DNA of 64,000 bases from NCBI RefSeq assembly GCF_000372465.1, contig NZ_AQUZ01000020.1:62001-126000 (forward strand). Direction: 5' to 3'. The DNA comes from Kribbella catacumbae DSM 19601 (GTDB lineage Bacteria > Actinomycetota > Actinomycetes > Propionibacteriales > Kribbellaceae). Positions 8,840-17,922 of this stretch are shown here, one piece after another (within the stretch, counting starts at the first letter, position 1; every line of letters begins with the position of its first letter). A model generated the notes under the pieces. That model had not been told where the DNA came from. It did not search any database and saw only the letters and a program-made list of their open reading frames with translations. Made by a program: the position numbers and the translations under genes.

Positions 8840-10390
8840 TCAAGCCAGCCGGTCCGCGAGCTGTTTGCGGTACAGCGACACCGGCTTCACGGCCTTGTTG
8901 GTGTGCTCTTCGTACCCGATCTTCTCCACGCCGAGCCAGTTCTCGCCAGTGACGACGCCCATGCGGCCGGCGGTGCCGATGGCGAAGTTCTGCGAGGTCG
9001 GCGGGCGCTGGACGCACGCCTGCTTATTGTTGTCGACCGTGCAGTTCCACAGCACGCTGTAGACCGAGGACCAGCCGTGGGCGTGGGCCGTCTCGTCGGC
9101 GCCCCCGTCCACGCGGTTGTGCAGGTTCAGCACCGGCAGGCGATCGCTGCTGTTCAGCTCCTCCCTGACATTGTCGAACAGCAGGCCTTGGCTCCAGTGG
9201 GCGTGGCCGCCAGACTCCAGGTAGCCGTTGTTGGAGCGGCTGTCGAGCCAGACGACGCCTGCGGTCGCGGCACCGCCGCCCGAGACGAACGCGTGCCTGG
9301 CCTGGGAGGCCCAGACGTTCGTGAACAGGTGGCTGCGGCGGACCATGACGCCAGAGCGCTTGAAGTGCAAGGTGGACACGTTCCGCACCCAGGTGTCCCG
9401 GCTGCGCGACACGACGATGCAGCTGTCCGGATGCGCTTCGTTCTGCTCGTCCGGATCCCCCATGTCTACCCGCAGGTTCTCGACTCCCGCGTTGACCACT
9501 TCGTTCATGTCGGGCCACTTGTAGACGAAGCTCTCCGAGAGCGAGGCGTCGAGGTCGTTGGAGACGGGGGCGCAGATGACGATGTCGTTGCCCTGGATCG
9601 CCTTGATGAACCGGTTGTACATGATGGGTTCGTCGCCCGGCGCCCACGGCGGGTCCAGGTTCACGCCGCCGTGGTCGATCGCCGCGATCCATTCCTGGGT
9701 GCACGGGTGCCAGATGATGATGTTGTCGCCGACCGAGAGACCGGCGGTGGATTTGAGCGTGAGCCGCCGTGAACCGGCGGGCACGAACACAGAGGCGACT
9801 GGGATGGTGTTGCCGACTCGCGTCTCCCAGTTGACGGTTGGGTCATCGGAGCCGATCCTGATCGGGCACTCGACGCCGATCTCGTTGTTCTCGGTGCCCC
9901 CAGTCGCCGTCGACCTGATGATCGTGCTCACGGCGGGATCGCCGGTCCGGCCCGAGCCGCGCAAAACCACGCCGCTGTACTTCAAGGCCACGGTCCCGGC
10001 GACCTTGTACAGGCCCGGATCCAGCTTGAGCGCGCCGATAAGACCGTTCGGTCCATGGGCATCGCGGCGACCTCCGCCAAGGCGGCGTTAATACGCGCGG
10101 TGGCGTCCGTCTCGCCTGCGATCGGGCCGATCGTCTTGACGGTCGGTACCGTCGGAATCGGCACTTCGCCGTTGCGGTACCCGGCCCAGCTGAAGTTGGG
10201 GATTTTCTTGCCGCTCTTCGGTTCGGCGGCGTAGTTGAGCTTGCCATCCGCTCCGGGATACACGAGCTTGGAGTGCAGGGCCAGCTCGGCATCCTGCGCT
10301 TGCACGGGCGAGGTCAGCGAGGCGCCGACTCCCGCGGCGGCCACGCCGGTGCCGATTGAACAGGTTCCGGCGCGAGATAGTTCCGGCCAT
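8840..10390 (-). pseudogene. Secreted right-handed beta-helix (pectate-lyase-like) protein, broken by two frameshifts
   Basis: Reading leftward from 10390, a Tat-type start (MAGTISRRNLF) runs into a wrong frame. The continuation GTGVAAAGVGASL...SPVQAQD, a signal-peptide core and cleavage region, lies in another frame, so one shift is near 10355-10365. That frame runs to about 10045 (AALAEVAAMPMD). The sense then jumps again to the frame beginning NGLIGALKLDPGLYKVAGT and stays open to 8840. The long C-terminal part has beta-helix features (SGVVLRGSG, repeated VENLRV/TWVRNVS-type rungs) and HAF and HAHW motifs. It is probably an extracellular polysaccharide-degrading or glycan-binding protein of the pectate-lyase superfamily; exact substrate unknown. 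Two independent shifts favour a decayed gene over a single sequencing error. Confidence 0.75.
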
Positions 10391-10503
10391 GGGGTACTTG
10401 TCCTCTTCTCATGTTGGAGCGACCCGAAGTGACACCGCGCACGGTATCGCCGGAAAGCAAGCAACCTTGAGCCGATCTTGAGTGCCATCGCCGGCCCGTC
10501 TAC

Positions 10504-10526
10504 TTGGCGCCGGCGTTGACCATTTG
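10504..10526 (-). repeat. Inverted 23-bp copy of the uvrB 3' end
   Basis: The minus strand of 10504-10526 is identical over 23 nt to 8742-8764, the last codons of uvrB (it starts CAAATGGTCAACGCC). The two copies face each other and enclose the beta-helix pseudogene (1.74 kb between them). Confidence 0.9.
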
Positions 10527-10577
10527 TCAGAGGACATGCATCCGATTCACTACGTTCGGAAGTGCATGTCCTCTGAC
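10526..10577. repeat. 15-bp perfect inverted repeat overlapping the nitrilase 3' end
   Basis: Arms GTCAGAGGACATGCA (10526-10540) and its exact complement (10563-10577) are separated by 22 nt. The right arm encodes the last residues of the nitrilase (SEDMH). It may serve as the nitrilase terminator on the minus strand, although no T-run follows. It abuts the inverted uvrB copy. Confidence 0.8.
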
Positions 10578-11539
10578 TCTGCGGTTTGTTCGGCGAGTGA
10601 GCGGACGCTGTCCGGTCGGGAGATGACGGTGTGGTGGGGGGACTCGTCGACGGTCAGGGTGAAGATGTCGGGGCGGCTGTAGTGGCCGGCCGCGTCGAAG
10701 TCGAGGAATGACCGGTCGCGGTCGGCCAGGTCGAGTTCGGCCAGGAGGACGGTCTCGCCTGCCCGGGCGGGACCGGTGAGGATCTCGCCCAGTGGGGAGA
10801 TGATCGTGCTGCCACCGTTGATGAGGACGGTGTCGGGGGAGTCGCCCTGGACGGGATGGACGTCCGCCGGGAGGTCGGCGCGGGTCAGGTACTGGTTGGC
10901 GCTGATCACGAAGCACCTTCCCTCGAGGGCGACGTGCCGCATCGTGGCCTGCCATTGCTCGCGGTCGTCGACGGTGGGCGCGCACCAGATGTCGACACCC
11001 TTGGCGTACATCGTCTGGCGGAACAGCGGCAGGTAGTTCTCCCAGCAGATGGCAGCGCCGAGTACGCCGTACTCGCTGCGGACCGCAGGCATGGTGGAGC
11101 CGTCGCCCTGACCCCAGAGGTAGCGTTCGGCGGCGGTCGGCAGGAGCTTGCGGTGTTTGGCGACCAGGCCGGCGGCGGCGGTGAAGAACAGCGCGGTGCA
11201 GTACAGGGTGCCGCCGTCGCGCTCGATCACGCCGATCACCAGGTCGACACCGAGCTGACCGGACAGCTCCGCGAGTTGTGCGGTCTCGGCGCCGGGTACG
11301 GCGATTGCCGACTCGCGGTAGCGGCGGAACAGCTCCCGGCCTTCGGCAGAGCGTGACCCGACCGTCACACCGAAGTCGACGCCCTTCGGGTACCCGCCGA
11401 TGAAAGCCTCCGGCAGCACCACCAAGCGAGCACCGGCCGCAGCGGCTTCGCGGATGAGGCGCTCACCCTTCGCAAGCGTCGCGGGGGTGTCGAAGAGCAC
11501 CGACCCAGCCTGAACAGCAGCAACGACCACGGAACCCAT
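10550..11539 (-). CDS. Nitrilase / carbon-nitrogen hydrolase
   Basis: 329 residues of the CN-hydrolase superfamily, closest in pattern to true nitrilases (nitrile to carboxylate plus ammonia). The catalytic triad is visible: Glu44 in VLPEAF, Lys131 in KHRKLLPT and Cys165 in AAICWENY. The GYPKG motif after the glutamate is also nitrilase-like. The protein is probably cytosolic, as there is no signal peptide. It is a single minus-strand gene; the region 11540-11634 before it holds only the end of the next gene and its own promoter. Natural substrate cannot be read from the sequence; plant-derived nitriles such as indoleacetonitrile are one known class for the family. Confidence 0.9.
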   Translation of the reverse strand: MGSVVVAAVQAGSVLFDTPATLAKGERLIREAAAAGARLVVLPEAFIGGYPKGVDFGVTVGSRSAEGRELFRRYRESAIAVPGAETAQLAELSGQLGVDLVIGVIERDGGTLYCTALFFTAAAGLVAKHRKLLPTAAERYLWGQGDGSTMPAVRSEYGVLGAAICWENYLPLFRQTMYAKGVDIWCAPTVDDREQWQATMRHVALEGRCFVISANQYLTRADLPADVHPVQGDSPDTVLINGGSTIISPLGEILTGPARAGETVLLAELDLADRDRSFLDFDAAGHYSRPDIFTLTVDESPHHTVISRPDSVRSLAEQTAESEDMHFRT

Positions 11540-11634
11540 CCCCGGAGCCTACGCCGCCCAACCAGATCCCCTGAGACGATTCGTCCGTGAACGCCGTCAG
11601 ACGCTCACGGACGAATTGACCGCGGCATGGCGCA

Positions 11635-13284
11635 CTAGTCCAGGTCCAGCGTCTCCCAGAACGCTACCTGGTGTTGCCGGCTGAAGTTGATCGAGCGGAT
11701 GCCGTGCGGCCCGGGCGCCAGTTGTAGCGCGAGGTCGGCGCTCAGGCCAGCGTGCGGCCAGATCGGGCGGGCGCCATTCGGGTTTCCAGTGTGCGCGAAC
11801 TGGCTCCAGTACCGCATCATCTGGCCAGACAGGCGTTCTTGCTTGGCGGTCTGCGGTCCCGGGTAGCCGGCCGTCTGGAACAGATACTGCAGGTCGCCGG
11901 TGTGGTAGGCGCCGGGTGGGCTGCTCGGCGGCTGCAGGTGTGGTGAGTCCAGCCACGGCGTCGCCGGATCGGCGAACTCAAAAGCGTACGTCGGAACGTG
12001 ACGTGCAAGGATCCGGTTGAGTTCCACGTGTGGCCGGGCCAGCAGCGCGTCCGTCGTCAGGTCGCCCCAGGCCTCGCTCGGTCGACGGCCGTCGATGGGA
12101 TAGCGCGCAAGAACCTCAGCGGCCCGGTTGGCGCCGACGTACCGTCGCACCCGGTTCACGTACTCGTCCGGGGTGAGTGCAGGGAGTCCGAATCCTTCGA
12201 GCAGTGCGTCGGTGAAGCGCAACTCGTTGCGGGTGATCCCATGCATGACGGGAACCTTGGCGAACCGTCCGGTCCGTAGGGCAACTTCCGGGTCGACGGG
12301 CAGCAGCCCACCGTCGCCGAACACGGGCGCGAGGAAAAGCAGCCCGGATCCGTCCGGCTCGTCGCCCGCGACCGCGGCCAGCAGTTGCTGGACAGACTTG
12401 TCCCGCAGACAGGACGCTGGGTCCGGGACGTCGCAACCAGCCCGCTGCGCGAGCACCCGGCCCTGAGTCTCGCCCTTCGGGCGCGGCAGCGGCGTGCCTG
12501 GGCTGGTGGGCTCCGGCGTCCCGTCGAGACCAACTCCCTGCTTGGCGGTGCAGGGATCGCTCTGGATGATCGCGCGGTGGAACAGGCCGGCCGATGATGG
12601 GGTCGCCAGGAGAGCGCACACACTGCGCCCGCCCGAGGACTCGCCGAAGATGGTGACCCTGCCGGCGTCGCCGCCGAAGGCCGCGGCGTTGTCCCGGACC
12701 CAGCGCAGGGCGGCCTGCTGGTCCTCAAGCCCGAAAGCACCAGATCGTCGCAGCGCGGGCCCGCCGTCCAGCGCGGGATGGGTGAGGAAGCCGAGAACCC
12801 CCAGCCGGTAGTTGATGGTGACCACTACCACGTCGCCAGTGACGGCCAACTCCGTCGGGTCGTGGTCGCGGCCCGAGCCCCACTGGAAACCGCCGCCGTG
12901 GATGAACACCATCACGGGACGCAAGCGCTGTCCGGTCCTGCGCGGAGTCGTCACGTTGAGGTAGAGACAGTCCTCGGTAGTGCTGCCCGGAAGGCCAGGC
13001 AGGAACGGCGACTGCGGACAGTCCGCGGGTCGCTCGGTCGCGTCGCGCGGCGCGGTCCAGGGCTGAACAGGGCTGGGCGAGGCCCAACGCCGTTCACCTA
13101 CGGGCGGTGCGGCGTACGGGATTCCGAGGAACTCGCGATGCTTGTCACCGACCAGCCCCCGCACCGGCCCGGCAGAGGTTTGCACCTGGTCCTGACCGGC
13201 ACCCGCGGTCGCGGTCGGCAGCGCTGTGCCCCCGCTCAGTCCCAGACCAAGCGCGACCACAGCGGCAGTCGTACGCCACCTCAT
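11635..13284 (-). CDS. Secreted type-B carboxylesterase (1)
   Basis: 549 residues of the alpha/beta-hydrolase COesterase family. A signal peptide (MRWRTTAAVV followed by a hydrophobic stretch to about residue 28) predicts export. Visible are the EDCLYLNV signature, the oxyanion motif HGGG (129-132) and the nucleophile elbow GESSG with Ser216. The acid residue is probably in ITRNELRF, and a candidate His lies in GAYHTGDLQYLF. The ATG at 13284 overlaps the stop of the upstream DUF1579-like gene (ATGA), which fixes the start and implies translational coupling. Substrate unknown. It is one of three paralogous esterases in the window. Confidence 0.92.
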   Translation of the reverse strand: MRWRTTAAVVALGLGLSGGTALPTATAGAGQDQVQTSAGPVRGLVGDKHREFLGIPYAAPPVGERRWASPSPVQPWTAPRDATERPADCPQSPFLPGLPGSTTEDCLYLNVTTPRRTGQRLRPVMVFIHGGGFQWGSGRDHDPTELAVTGDVVVVTINYRLGVLGFLTHPALDGGPALRRSGAFGLEDQQAALRWVRDNAAAFGGDAGRVTIFGESSGGRSVCALLATPSSAGLFHRAIIQSDPCTAKQGVGLDGTPEPTSPGTPLPRPKGETQGRVLAQRAGCDVPDPASCLRDKSVQQLLAAVAGDEPDGSGLLFLAPVFGDGGLLPVDPEVALRTGRFAKVPVMHGITRNELRFTDALLEGFGLPALTPDEYVNRVRRYVGANRAAEVLARYPIDGRRPSEAWGDLTTDALLARPHVELNRILARHVPTYAFEFADPATPWLDSPHLQPPSSPPGAYHTGDLQYLFQTAGYPGPQTAKQERLSGQMMRYWSQFAHTGNPNGARPIWPHAGLSADLALQLAPGPHGIRSINFSRQHQVAFWETLDLD

Positions 13285-13754
13285 GCGCGGTGGCCGCTGA
13301 TGTCGTAGGCCACGTTGACCGTCTCGTCTGCGCCCGGGTTCGGTCGCCACTCGCCTCCGAAGGTGTTGCCGTCATCGCCGAACCTGCCGGTGAAGGTCGC
13401 GTCGAGCGGGCCGTAGGTGACGGTGATGGTCACGGCGTCACCATCCACCAGCCACGAGTACGGAAGCGCCTCCGGCGACATGTTCGAGTACACCCTGGAC
13501 GGGTAGGTCTGGGTCTGCGGGTCGTACCCGATCAGCTCGAGGCTGTCGATCTGCACGAACCCGGCGAAATCCATCTCGATGTGCTGCTGCAGGAAAAAGC
13601 CACCTGGTAGCCACGAGAAACTGACCTTGCCCTGGATGTTCTTCTCATCGGAGCCGACCAGGTTGCCTTCCATCACCCAGTCGCCGACGAAACGGTCGAG
13701 CTGCCTCAGCGCCGGGTCCCCTGTGTTCGGCGGAATCTGGTTGTCGTTCGTCAT
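13281..13754 (-). CDS. DUF1579-like small protein
   Basis: 157 residues counted from ATG 13754, which follows GGGAGCGAGCA as ribosome-binding site (a longer frame to 13781 exists). The sequence LDRFVGDWVMEG...WLPGGFFLQQH matches the DUF1579/lipocalin-like family of small cytosolic beta-barrel proteins with no known enzymatic role. It is the first gene of a two-gene minus-strand unit with the esterase and is divergent from the ArsR-like regulator, 101 nt away. That arrangement suggests control by that regulator; this is inference. Confidence 0.75.
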   Translation of the reverse strand: MTNDNQIPPNTGDPALRQLDRFVGDWVMEGNLVGSDEKNIQGKVSFSWLPGGFFLQQHIEMDFAGFVQIDSLELIGYDPQTQTYPSRVYSNMSPEALPYSWLVDGDAVTITVTYGPLDATFTGRFGDDGNTFGGEWRPNPGADETVNVAYDISGHRA

Positions 13755-13855
13755 TGCTCGCTCCCTATCGCCCTTGCTCACCAGCCGGTCGCCTGGTGCG
13801 AGACCAACCCTCGATGCTCAGGGTCTTCGCCGGAATCGATGTAGCGTATTGCTTC

Positions 13856-14866
13856 ATGTTCAGGTTTCGGCTGACCTCGGCCGCGCTCGGCGGCATCCGG
13901 TTCGGTATCTCGCCTCTGTGCGAGATGGGTCTCTCGCTGTCGGCGCTCAAGGAGCCAGGGCGATATCCGCTCCAGCTGCCATGGCTCAGCCGGACGGCGC
14001 GGGCGCGCGAGCGCATCGACCACGACACCCTGCTGGCCCTGATCGACGACCGGCACTGGCTCCCCGATTTCCTCTCGCCCCGGCCGTCCTCACCCCTGAC
14101 CCGGATCGAGGACGAACTGGACGCGCTGGCACGGATCGATCAGCGGGCCTTCGTGCGACAGCTGGAGCAGATACATGGCCGCACGCCGGCGCCGCTTGCC
14201 GGTCCGCCTGCGCAGGCCGTGCGCAAGACGGTCGAGGCGTTACGGGACTACTGGGTGCTGTGCTTCCAGCCGCACTGGACCCGGATGCGGACAATCCTCG
14301 AAGCCGATGTCGTCTACCGGGGGCGGCAGATCGCCCAGAGCGGGCTGCACGCGATGCTGAACGACCTCGCGCCCGTGGTCTCGTTCGACGGCCGCGACGT
14401 CATTGTCGATCTGGCGGAGCGCGTCGTCGGCTCCACCGACGTGGGCGACGACGGGTTCGCCCTGGTGCCGACGATGTTCGAGGACAGCGCCGACGTCTCC
14501 AGCGGCACCAAGCCACCGATGCTGATGTACCCGGCCCGCGGGCAGGCCGCGCTTTGGGAGACCGAGAGGGTCCCCGACCAGCCGGCCGTCGTCGCCCTGA
14601 TCGGTCAGGTCCGGACTCGCTTGCTCATCGCTCTCGCCGCTCCCGCATCCTCTACCGAGCTGGCAGTCCGGTTCGAGGTGACCACCTCGGCCGTCAATCA
14701 GCATCTGCGGGTCCTGCACGCGGGCGGTCTCCTCACCGCGGCACGACACGGCCGGAGCATGATCTATCTGCAAAGCGAGCTCGGCACCGCTCTGGTCGCG
14801 TCAAAGGACAGCTCACTGAGTCACAACCCGACTACGCAGGCGGGTTATTCCCGTCGCTCGACGTGA
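13856..14866 (+). CDS. ArsR-family-like transcriptional regulator with large N-terminal domain
   Basis: 336 residues from ATG 13856 (MFRFRLTSAAL). The C-terminal third has a winged helix-turn-helix typical of ArsR/SmtB regulators (RTRLLIALAAPASSTELAVRFEVTTSAVNQHLRVLHAGGLL, shown here by its start and end). The N-terminal 230 residues match the long actinobacterial ArsR-type regulators (DUF5937-like) that have no metal-binding cysteines. Very little leader precedes the ATG and no clear Shine-Dalgarno is present, so leaderless translation is possible. Divergent from the DUF1579/esterase pair, which is its likely target. Confidence 0.78.
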   Translation: MFRFRLTSAALGGIRFGISPLCEMGLSLSALKEPGRYPLQLPWLSRTARARERIDHDTLLALIDDRHWLPDFLSPRPSSPLTRIEDELDALARIDQRAFVRQLEQIHGRTPAPLAGPPAQAVRKTVEALRDYWVLCFQPHWTRMRTILEADVVYRGRQIAQSGLHAMLNDLAPVVSFDGRDVIVDLAERVVGSTDVGDDGFALVPTMFEDSADVSSGTKPPMLMYPARGQAALWETERVPDQPAVVALIGQVRTRLLIALAAPASSTELAVRFEVTTSAVNQHLRVLHAGGLLTAARHGRSMIYLQSELGTALVASKDSSLSHNPTTQAGYSRRST

Positions 14867-14935
14867 TCATCGCGACAGCTGTGATAGGCACGCTCGATTT
14901 GGAAACTTGGACACCAACCAGCGAGAATGGGGGCA

Positions 14936-15055
14936 GTTGAAGGGGAGTATTCCTTTCGCGGCGGTATCGTCATCACGGTCAAGGAGTTCGTCTCCGCGCC
15001 CGGTGCCGCCGGCCGGGCTCGGCTGATCGAGCCAGGCGGAAGAGACCTTCGGAGT
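14936..15055 (+). ncRNA. yybP-ykoY manganese riboswitch
   Basis: The 5' segment GAAGGGGAGTA (from 14939) and the 3' segment GGAAGAGACCTTC (ending 15050) are the conserved joining regions of this Mn2+-sensing aptamer, with GAAGG/CCTTC as closing stem and the ATCGTCATCAC segment between. It stands directly upstream of terC, the classical partner of this riboswitch. Downstream, CGGAG (about 15050) can pair with CTCCG just before and overlapping the GGAGG ribosome-binding site of terC, suggesting control of translation. Confidence 0.92.
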
Positions 15056-15086
15056 CCACTTTTTCGTCTGCGCTCCGGAGGTTCCT

Positions 15087-16193
15087 GTGCACGTTGCCGA
15101 CTACGTCTGGTACATCACTGTCGGGGTGTTGCTGGCCCTGCTGGCCTTCGATGTCTTCATCATCGGCCGCCGGCCGCACGAGCCGACCACCAAAGAGTCG
15201 GCGACCGCGATCATCTTCTACGTCTCCCTCGCCGTGATCTTCGGACTCGGCGTCTGGGTGTTCTCCGGCGGTCAGTACGCCGGTGAGTTCTTCGCCGGCT
15301 GGCTGACGGAGTACAGCCTCAGCGTCGACAACCTCTTCATCTTCCTGATCATCATGTCCAGGTTCCAGGTGCCCAGGAAGTACCAGCAGACGGCGCTGCT
15401 GGTCGGCATCATCCTGGCGCTGTTCTTCCGCGGCATCTTCATCGCCGTCGGCGCGGCCGCGATCAACCAGTTCTCCTGGGTCTTCTACCTGTTCGGCGCG
15501 TTCCTGGTCTACACCGCGATCCACCTCGCCAAGCAGGGTGAGAACGACGACGAGGACTACCAGGAGAACGCGGTCATCCGGTTCGCCAAGCGGCGGCTGA
15601 ACGCGACCGACGAGTACAACGGCGTGAAGCTGACCGTGATCCAGAACGGCAAGCGCCTCGTCACCCCGATGGCGATCGTCATCATCGCGCTCGGTACGAC
15701 GGACCTGCTGTTCGCGCTGGACTCGATCCCCGCGATCTACGGCCTGACCCAGGAGCCGTTCCTGGTCTTCACCGCCAACGTGTTCGCCCTGATGGGTCTG
15801 CGGCAGCTGTACTTCCTGCTCGGCGACCTGCTGCGGCGGCTGGTCTACCTGTCGCTCGGACTGTCGGTCGTGCTGGCCTTCATCGGCGTGAAGCTGGTGT
15901 TCCACGCGATGCACGAGAACGAGTTGCCGTTCATCAACGGCGGCAAGCACATCGAGTGGGCCCCGGAGATCCCGATCCTGGTCTCCCTCGGCTTCATCAT
16001 CGTGACGCTCGGCATCACCACGATCCTGAGCCTGCGCAAGTCCCGCACCACCCGGCCGCAGGACGCCGTCGCCGACGAGGCCGCCACCCCGGTCGATGAG
16101 GCGCCTGCCACCCCCGGCGAGCTGGACGATGCAACCCGCGCCGAACTCGAAGGCCTCCACGAGCCCGAGCAGTCGGACTCCAAGAAGTCCTGA
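15087..16193 (+). CDS. terC: TerC-family integral membrane protein (probable Mn2+ exporter)
   Basis: 368 residues with about nine membrane helices. The TerC family carries the conserved acidic SVDNLF motif (LTEYSLSVDNLFIF) and a second half repeat ending DLLFALDSIPAI. Family members (Alx, MeeF/MeeY types) export manganese, and the Mn2+ riboswitch directly upstream supports that role here. GTG start at 15087 with GGAGG 6-11 nt upstream. The C-terminus is a charged cytoplasmic tail of about 60 residues. A 22-bp terminator follows. Confidence 0.93.
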   Translation: MHVADYVWYITVGVLLALLAFDVFIIGRRPHEPTTKESATAIIFYVSLAVIFGLGVWVFSGGQYAGEFFAGWLTEYSLSVDNLFIFLIIMSRFQVPRKYQQTALLVGIILALFFRGIFIAVGAAAINQFSWVFYLFGAFLVYTAIHLAKQGENDDEDYQENAVIRFAKRRLNATDEYNGVKLTVIQNGKRLVTPMAIVIIALGTTDLLFALDSIPAIYGLTQEPFLVFTANVFALMGLRQLYFLLGDLLRRLVYLSLGLSVVLAFIGVKLVFHAMHENELPFINGGKHIEWAPEIPILVSLGFIIVTLGITTILSLRKSRTTRPQDAVADEAATPVDEAPATPGELDDATRAELEGLHEPEQSDSKKS

Positions 16194-16197
16194 CCTC

Positions 16198-16245
16198 ACC
16201 ACGCAAACGCCCGGCTGGGGTTTCCCAGTCGGGCGTTTGCGTGGT
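16198..16245. terminator. Long bidirectional terminator between terC and the esterase operon
   Basis: Two 22-nt arms (16198-16219, 16224-16245; ACCACGCAAACGCCCGGCTGGG and complement) pair with a single wobble around a 4-nt loop. It lies between convergent genes. Confidence 0.88.
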
Positions 16246-16287
16246 CGGCCGCCTACACCCGGTCTTTCGGACCAGGTCGTGCGGGAG

Positions 16288-17901
16288 TTACGGGGAGGGA
16301 CTTACCTCGTCCCAGAGGGAACAGTTGTGGGCTGTGTCGATCTGGGCGTGGCTCACGCGCTCGGCGCCGGGTGCCTTGAACTGCAGCAGGGCACCTTGCG
16401 GGGTGTACTTCGGCCAGGCCGGCGCCAGCGACGCGTTCGGGTCACCATCCTTGGCGAAGCTGCCCCAATAGCTGATCATCTGGTTGGACAGGTCGACCTG
16501 CTGCGTACTGAACGGCAGCGCCGTTCCGAGGTAGTCCCACAGGTAGCCGAGATCGTTCACGTGAGTGGCCCCGAACGGGTAGTTGGTATTGAGCCGCCAG
16601 ATGGACGTGAAGGCCGGTGCGTTCTTCTCGGCGAACTCGTAGACCCATGTCTTGGTGTTCGTCGCGAGCCGCTCGCGCAGCGTCTGGTCCCGGCAGGCGC
16701 GCTCATCGCTTGTAATGGCTCCCCACGCGACCGTCGGCGACCAGTAGTCCTCAACGGCGTACGCCTTCTGGACCTTGCCGGCTCCGGCTCCGTAGGTCGT
16801 GGTGATCAGTGAGTCGACCTGCGCTGCGGTGAGTGGATTGCCGCGGTAGTCGTACTGGCCGTACACCGCCTGCTGGCGCTCGTCGGAGGTGCCGCCGACG
16901 ATGACCGGCAGCTTGGTCAGCTTGCCGGCCTTCATCAGCTCGACCGGGTCGATGGGCAGCGCGGGAGTGCCCGCTACGGCGCCCGACTGGGAGACCTTGC
17001 CCTGTGCCGCGAGGATCTCCGCCGAGCTCTTGGAACGAAGGCAGCTCGCCTGCCCCGCGCCCGGAGCGCAACCAAGCTCGGCCGCGAAACGCTCGCCGCT
17101 GGTCCGGGCTGCCGCCGGCGTCCTCGCCGAGTTGCCGCCTCCGCTCTGCAGGACGGCGCGATCGAAGAGGCCGCGCGCGGTTGGTGACGCCAGCTGGACG
17201 GTGGTGTTGGCCGCACCGGCGGACTGTCCCGCCAAGGTGACGTTGTCGGGGTTGCCACCGAAGGAACGGATGTTCTTCTGCACCCAGCGCAGTGCGGTCT
17301 GCTGGTCGAGGATGCCGAAGTTCCCGGCGGCTCCGTCGGAGTTGTCCTGCTCCAGCGCCGGGGTCAGCAGGTACCCCATCGCGCCGAGGCGGTAGTTGAT
17401 GGTGACGAAGACGACGTCCTCGCGGGTCACGAACTTGTCGGGGTTCGTGTCGCGGCCGGCACCGCCGGTGTTCCCGCCGCCGTGGTTCCACACGAAGACG
17501 GGCAGGTTCTTCTTCGAGGCGCCCGACGGGACGTACACGTTGAGGTAGAGGCAGTCCTCGGTCAGAGTCGGCTTGTCGTAGCCCGGGTCCCATCCGGCGC
17601 CCTGCACGCAGGATCCGCCGAACTGCGTCGCGTCATGCACGCCCTTCCACGCCGGCGCCGGTTGCGGTGCCTTCCAGCGGAGGTTTCCGACCGGCGGAGC
17701 GGCGTACGGGATGCCCTTGTACGACGTGACCATGGCCTTGGCCTCGCCTTGAACGAGGCCGTTGTCCGTGCGGACCACGGGGTACTGGCCGCGGTAGTCG
17801 GTTGAACCGCCGCCGAGCTGGGCGACAGCGGTGAGGGTCGTCGCGACCGCAGCCGCGGCCGACACCACTGCCACCAGCACTGTCTTCGATCTGGCTCTCA
17901 T
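16288..17901 (-). CDS. Secreted type-B carboxylesterase (2)
   Basis: 537 residues with a signal peptide (MRARSKTVLVAVVSAAAAVA). COesterase signatures: GIPYAAPPVG, EDCLYLNVYVP, oxyanion motif NHGGG (139-143) and nucleophile elbow GQSAGA with Ser227. Acid and histidine positions are probably in GTSDERQQ and FGATHVNDLGYLWD. Last gene of a leftward three-gene unit (esterase 3, ceramidase-like protein, this gene) with gaps of about 16-21 nt. Substrate unknown; secretion and company suggest attack on ester bonds of external lipids or acylated polymers. Confidence 0.92.
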   Translation of the reverse strand: MRARSKTVLVAVVSAAAAVATTLTAVAQLGGGSTDYRGQYPVVRTDNGLVQGEAKAMVTSYKGIPYAAPPVGNLRWKAPQPAPAWKGVHDATQFGGSCVQGAGWDPGYDKPTLTEDCLYLNVYVPSGASKKNLPVFVWNHGGGNTGGAGRDTNPDKFVTREDVVFVTINYRLGAMGYLLTPALEQDNSDGAAGNFGILDQQTALRWVQKNIRSFGGNPDNVTLAGQSAGAANTTVQLASPTARGLFDRAVLQSGGGNSARTPAAARTSGERFAAELGCAPGAGQASCLRSKSSAEILAAQGKVSQSGAVAGTPALPIDPVELMKAGKLTKLPVIVGGTSDERQQAVYGQYDYRGNPLTAAQVDSLITTTYGAGAGKVQKAYAVEDYWSPTVAWGAITSDERACRDQTLRERLATNTKTWVYEFAEKNAPAFTSIWRLNTNYPFGATHVNDLGYLWDYLGTALPFSTQQVDLSNQMISYWGSFAKDGDPNASLAPAWPKYTPQGALLQFKAPGAERVSHAQIDTAHNCSLWDEVSPSP

Positions 17902-17922
17902 GTCGTTCCTACTTCCTGGGGA

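Noticed and set aside
13754..13855. Extended N-terminus for the ArsR-like regulator
   Set aside because: The upstream in-frame codons overlap the divergent promoter region and look non-coding; the regulator family starts near MFRFRLTSAAL.
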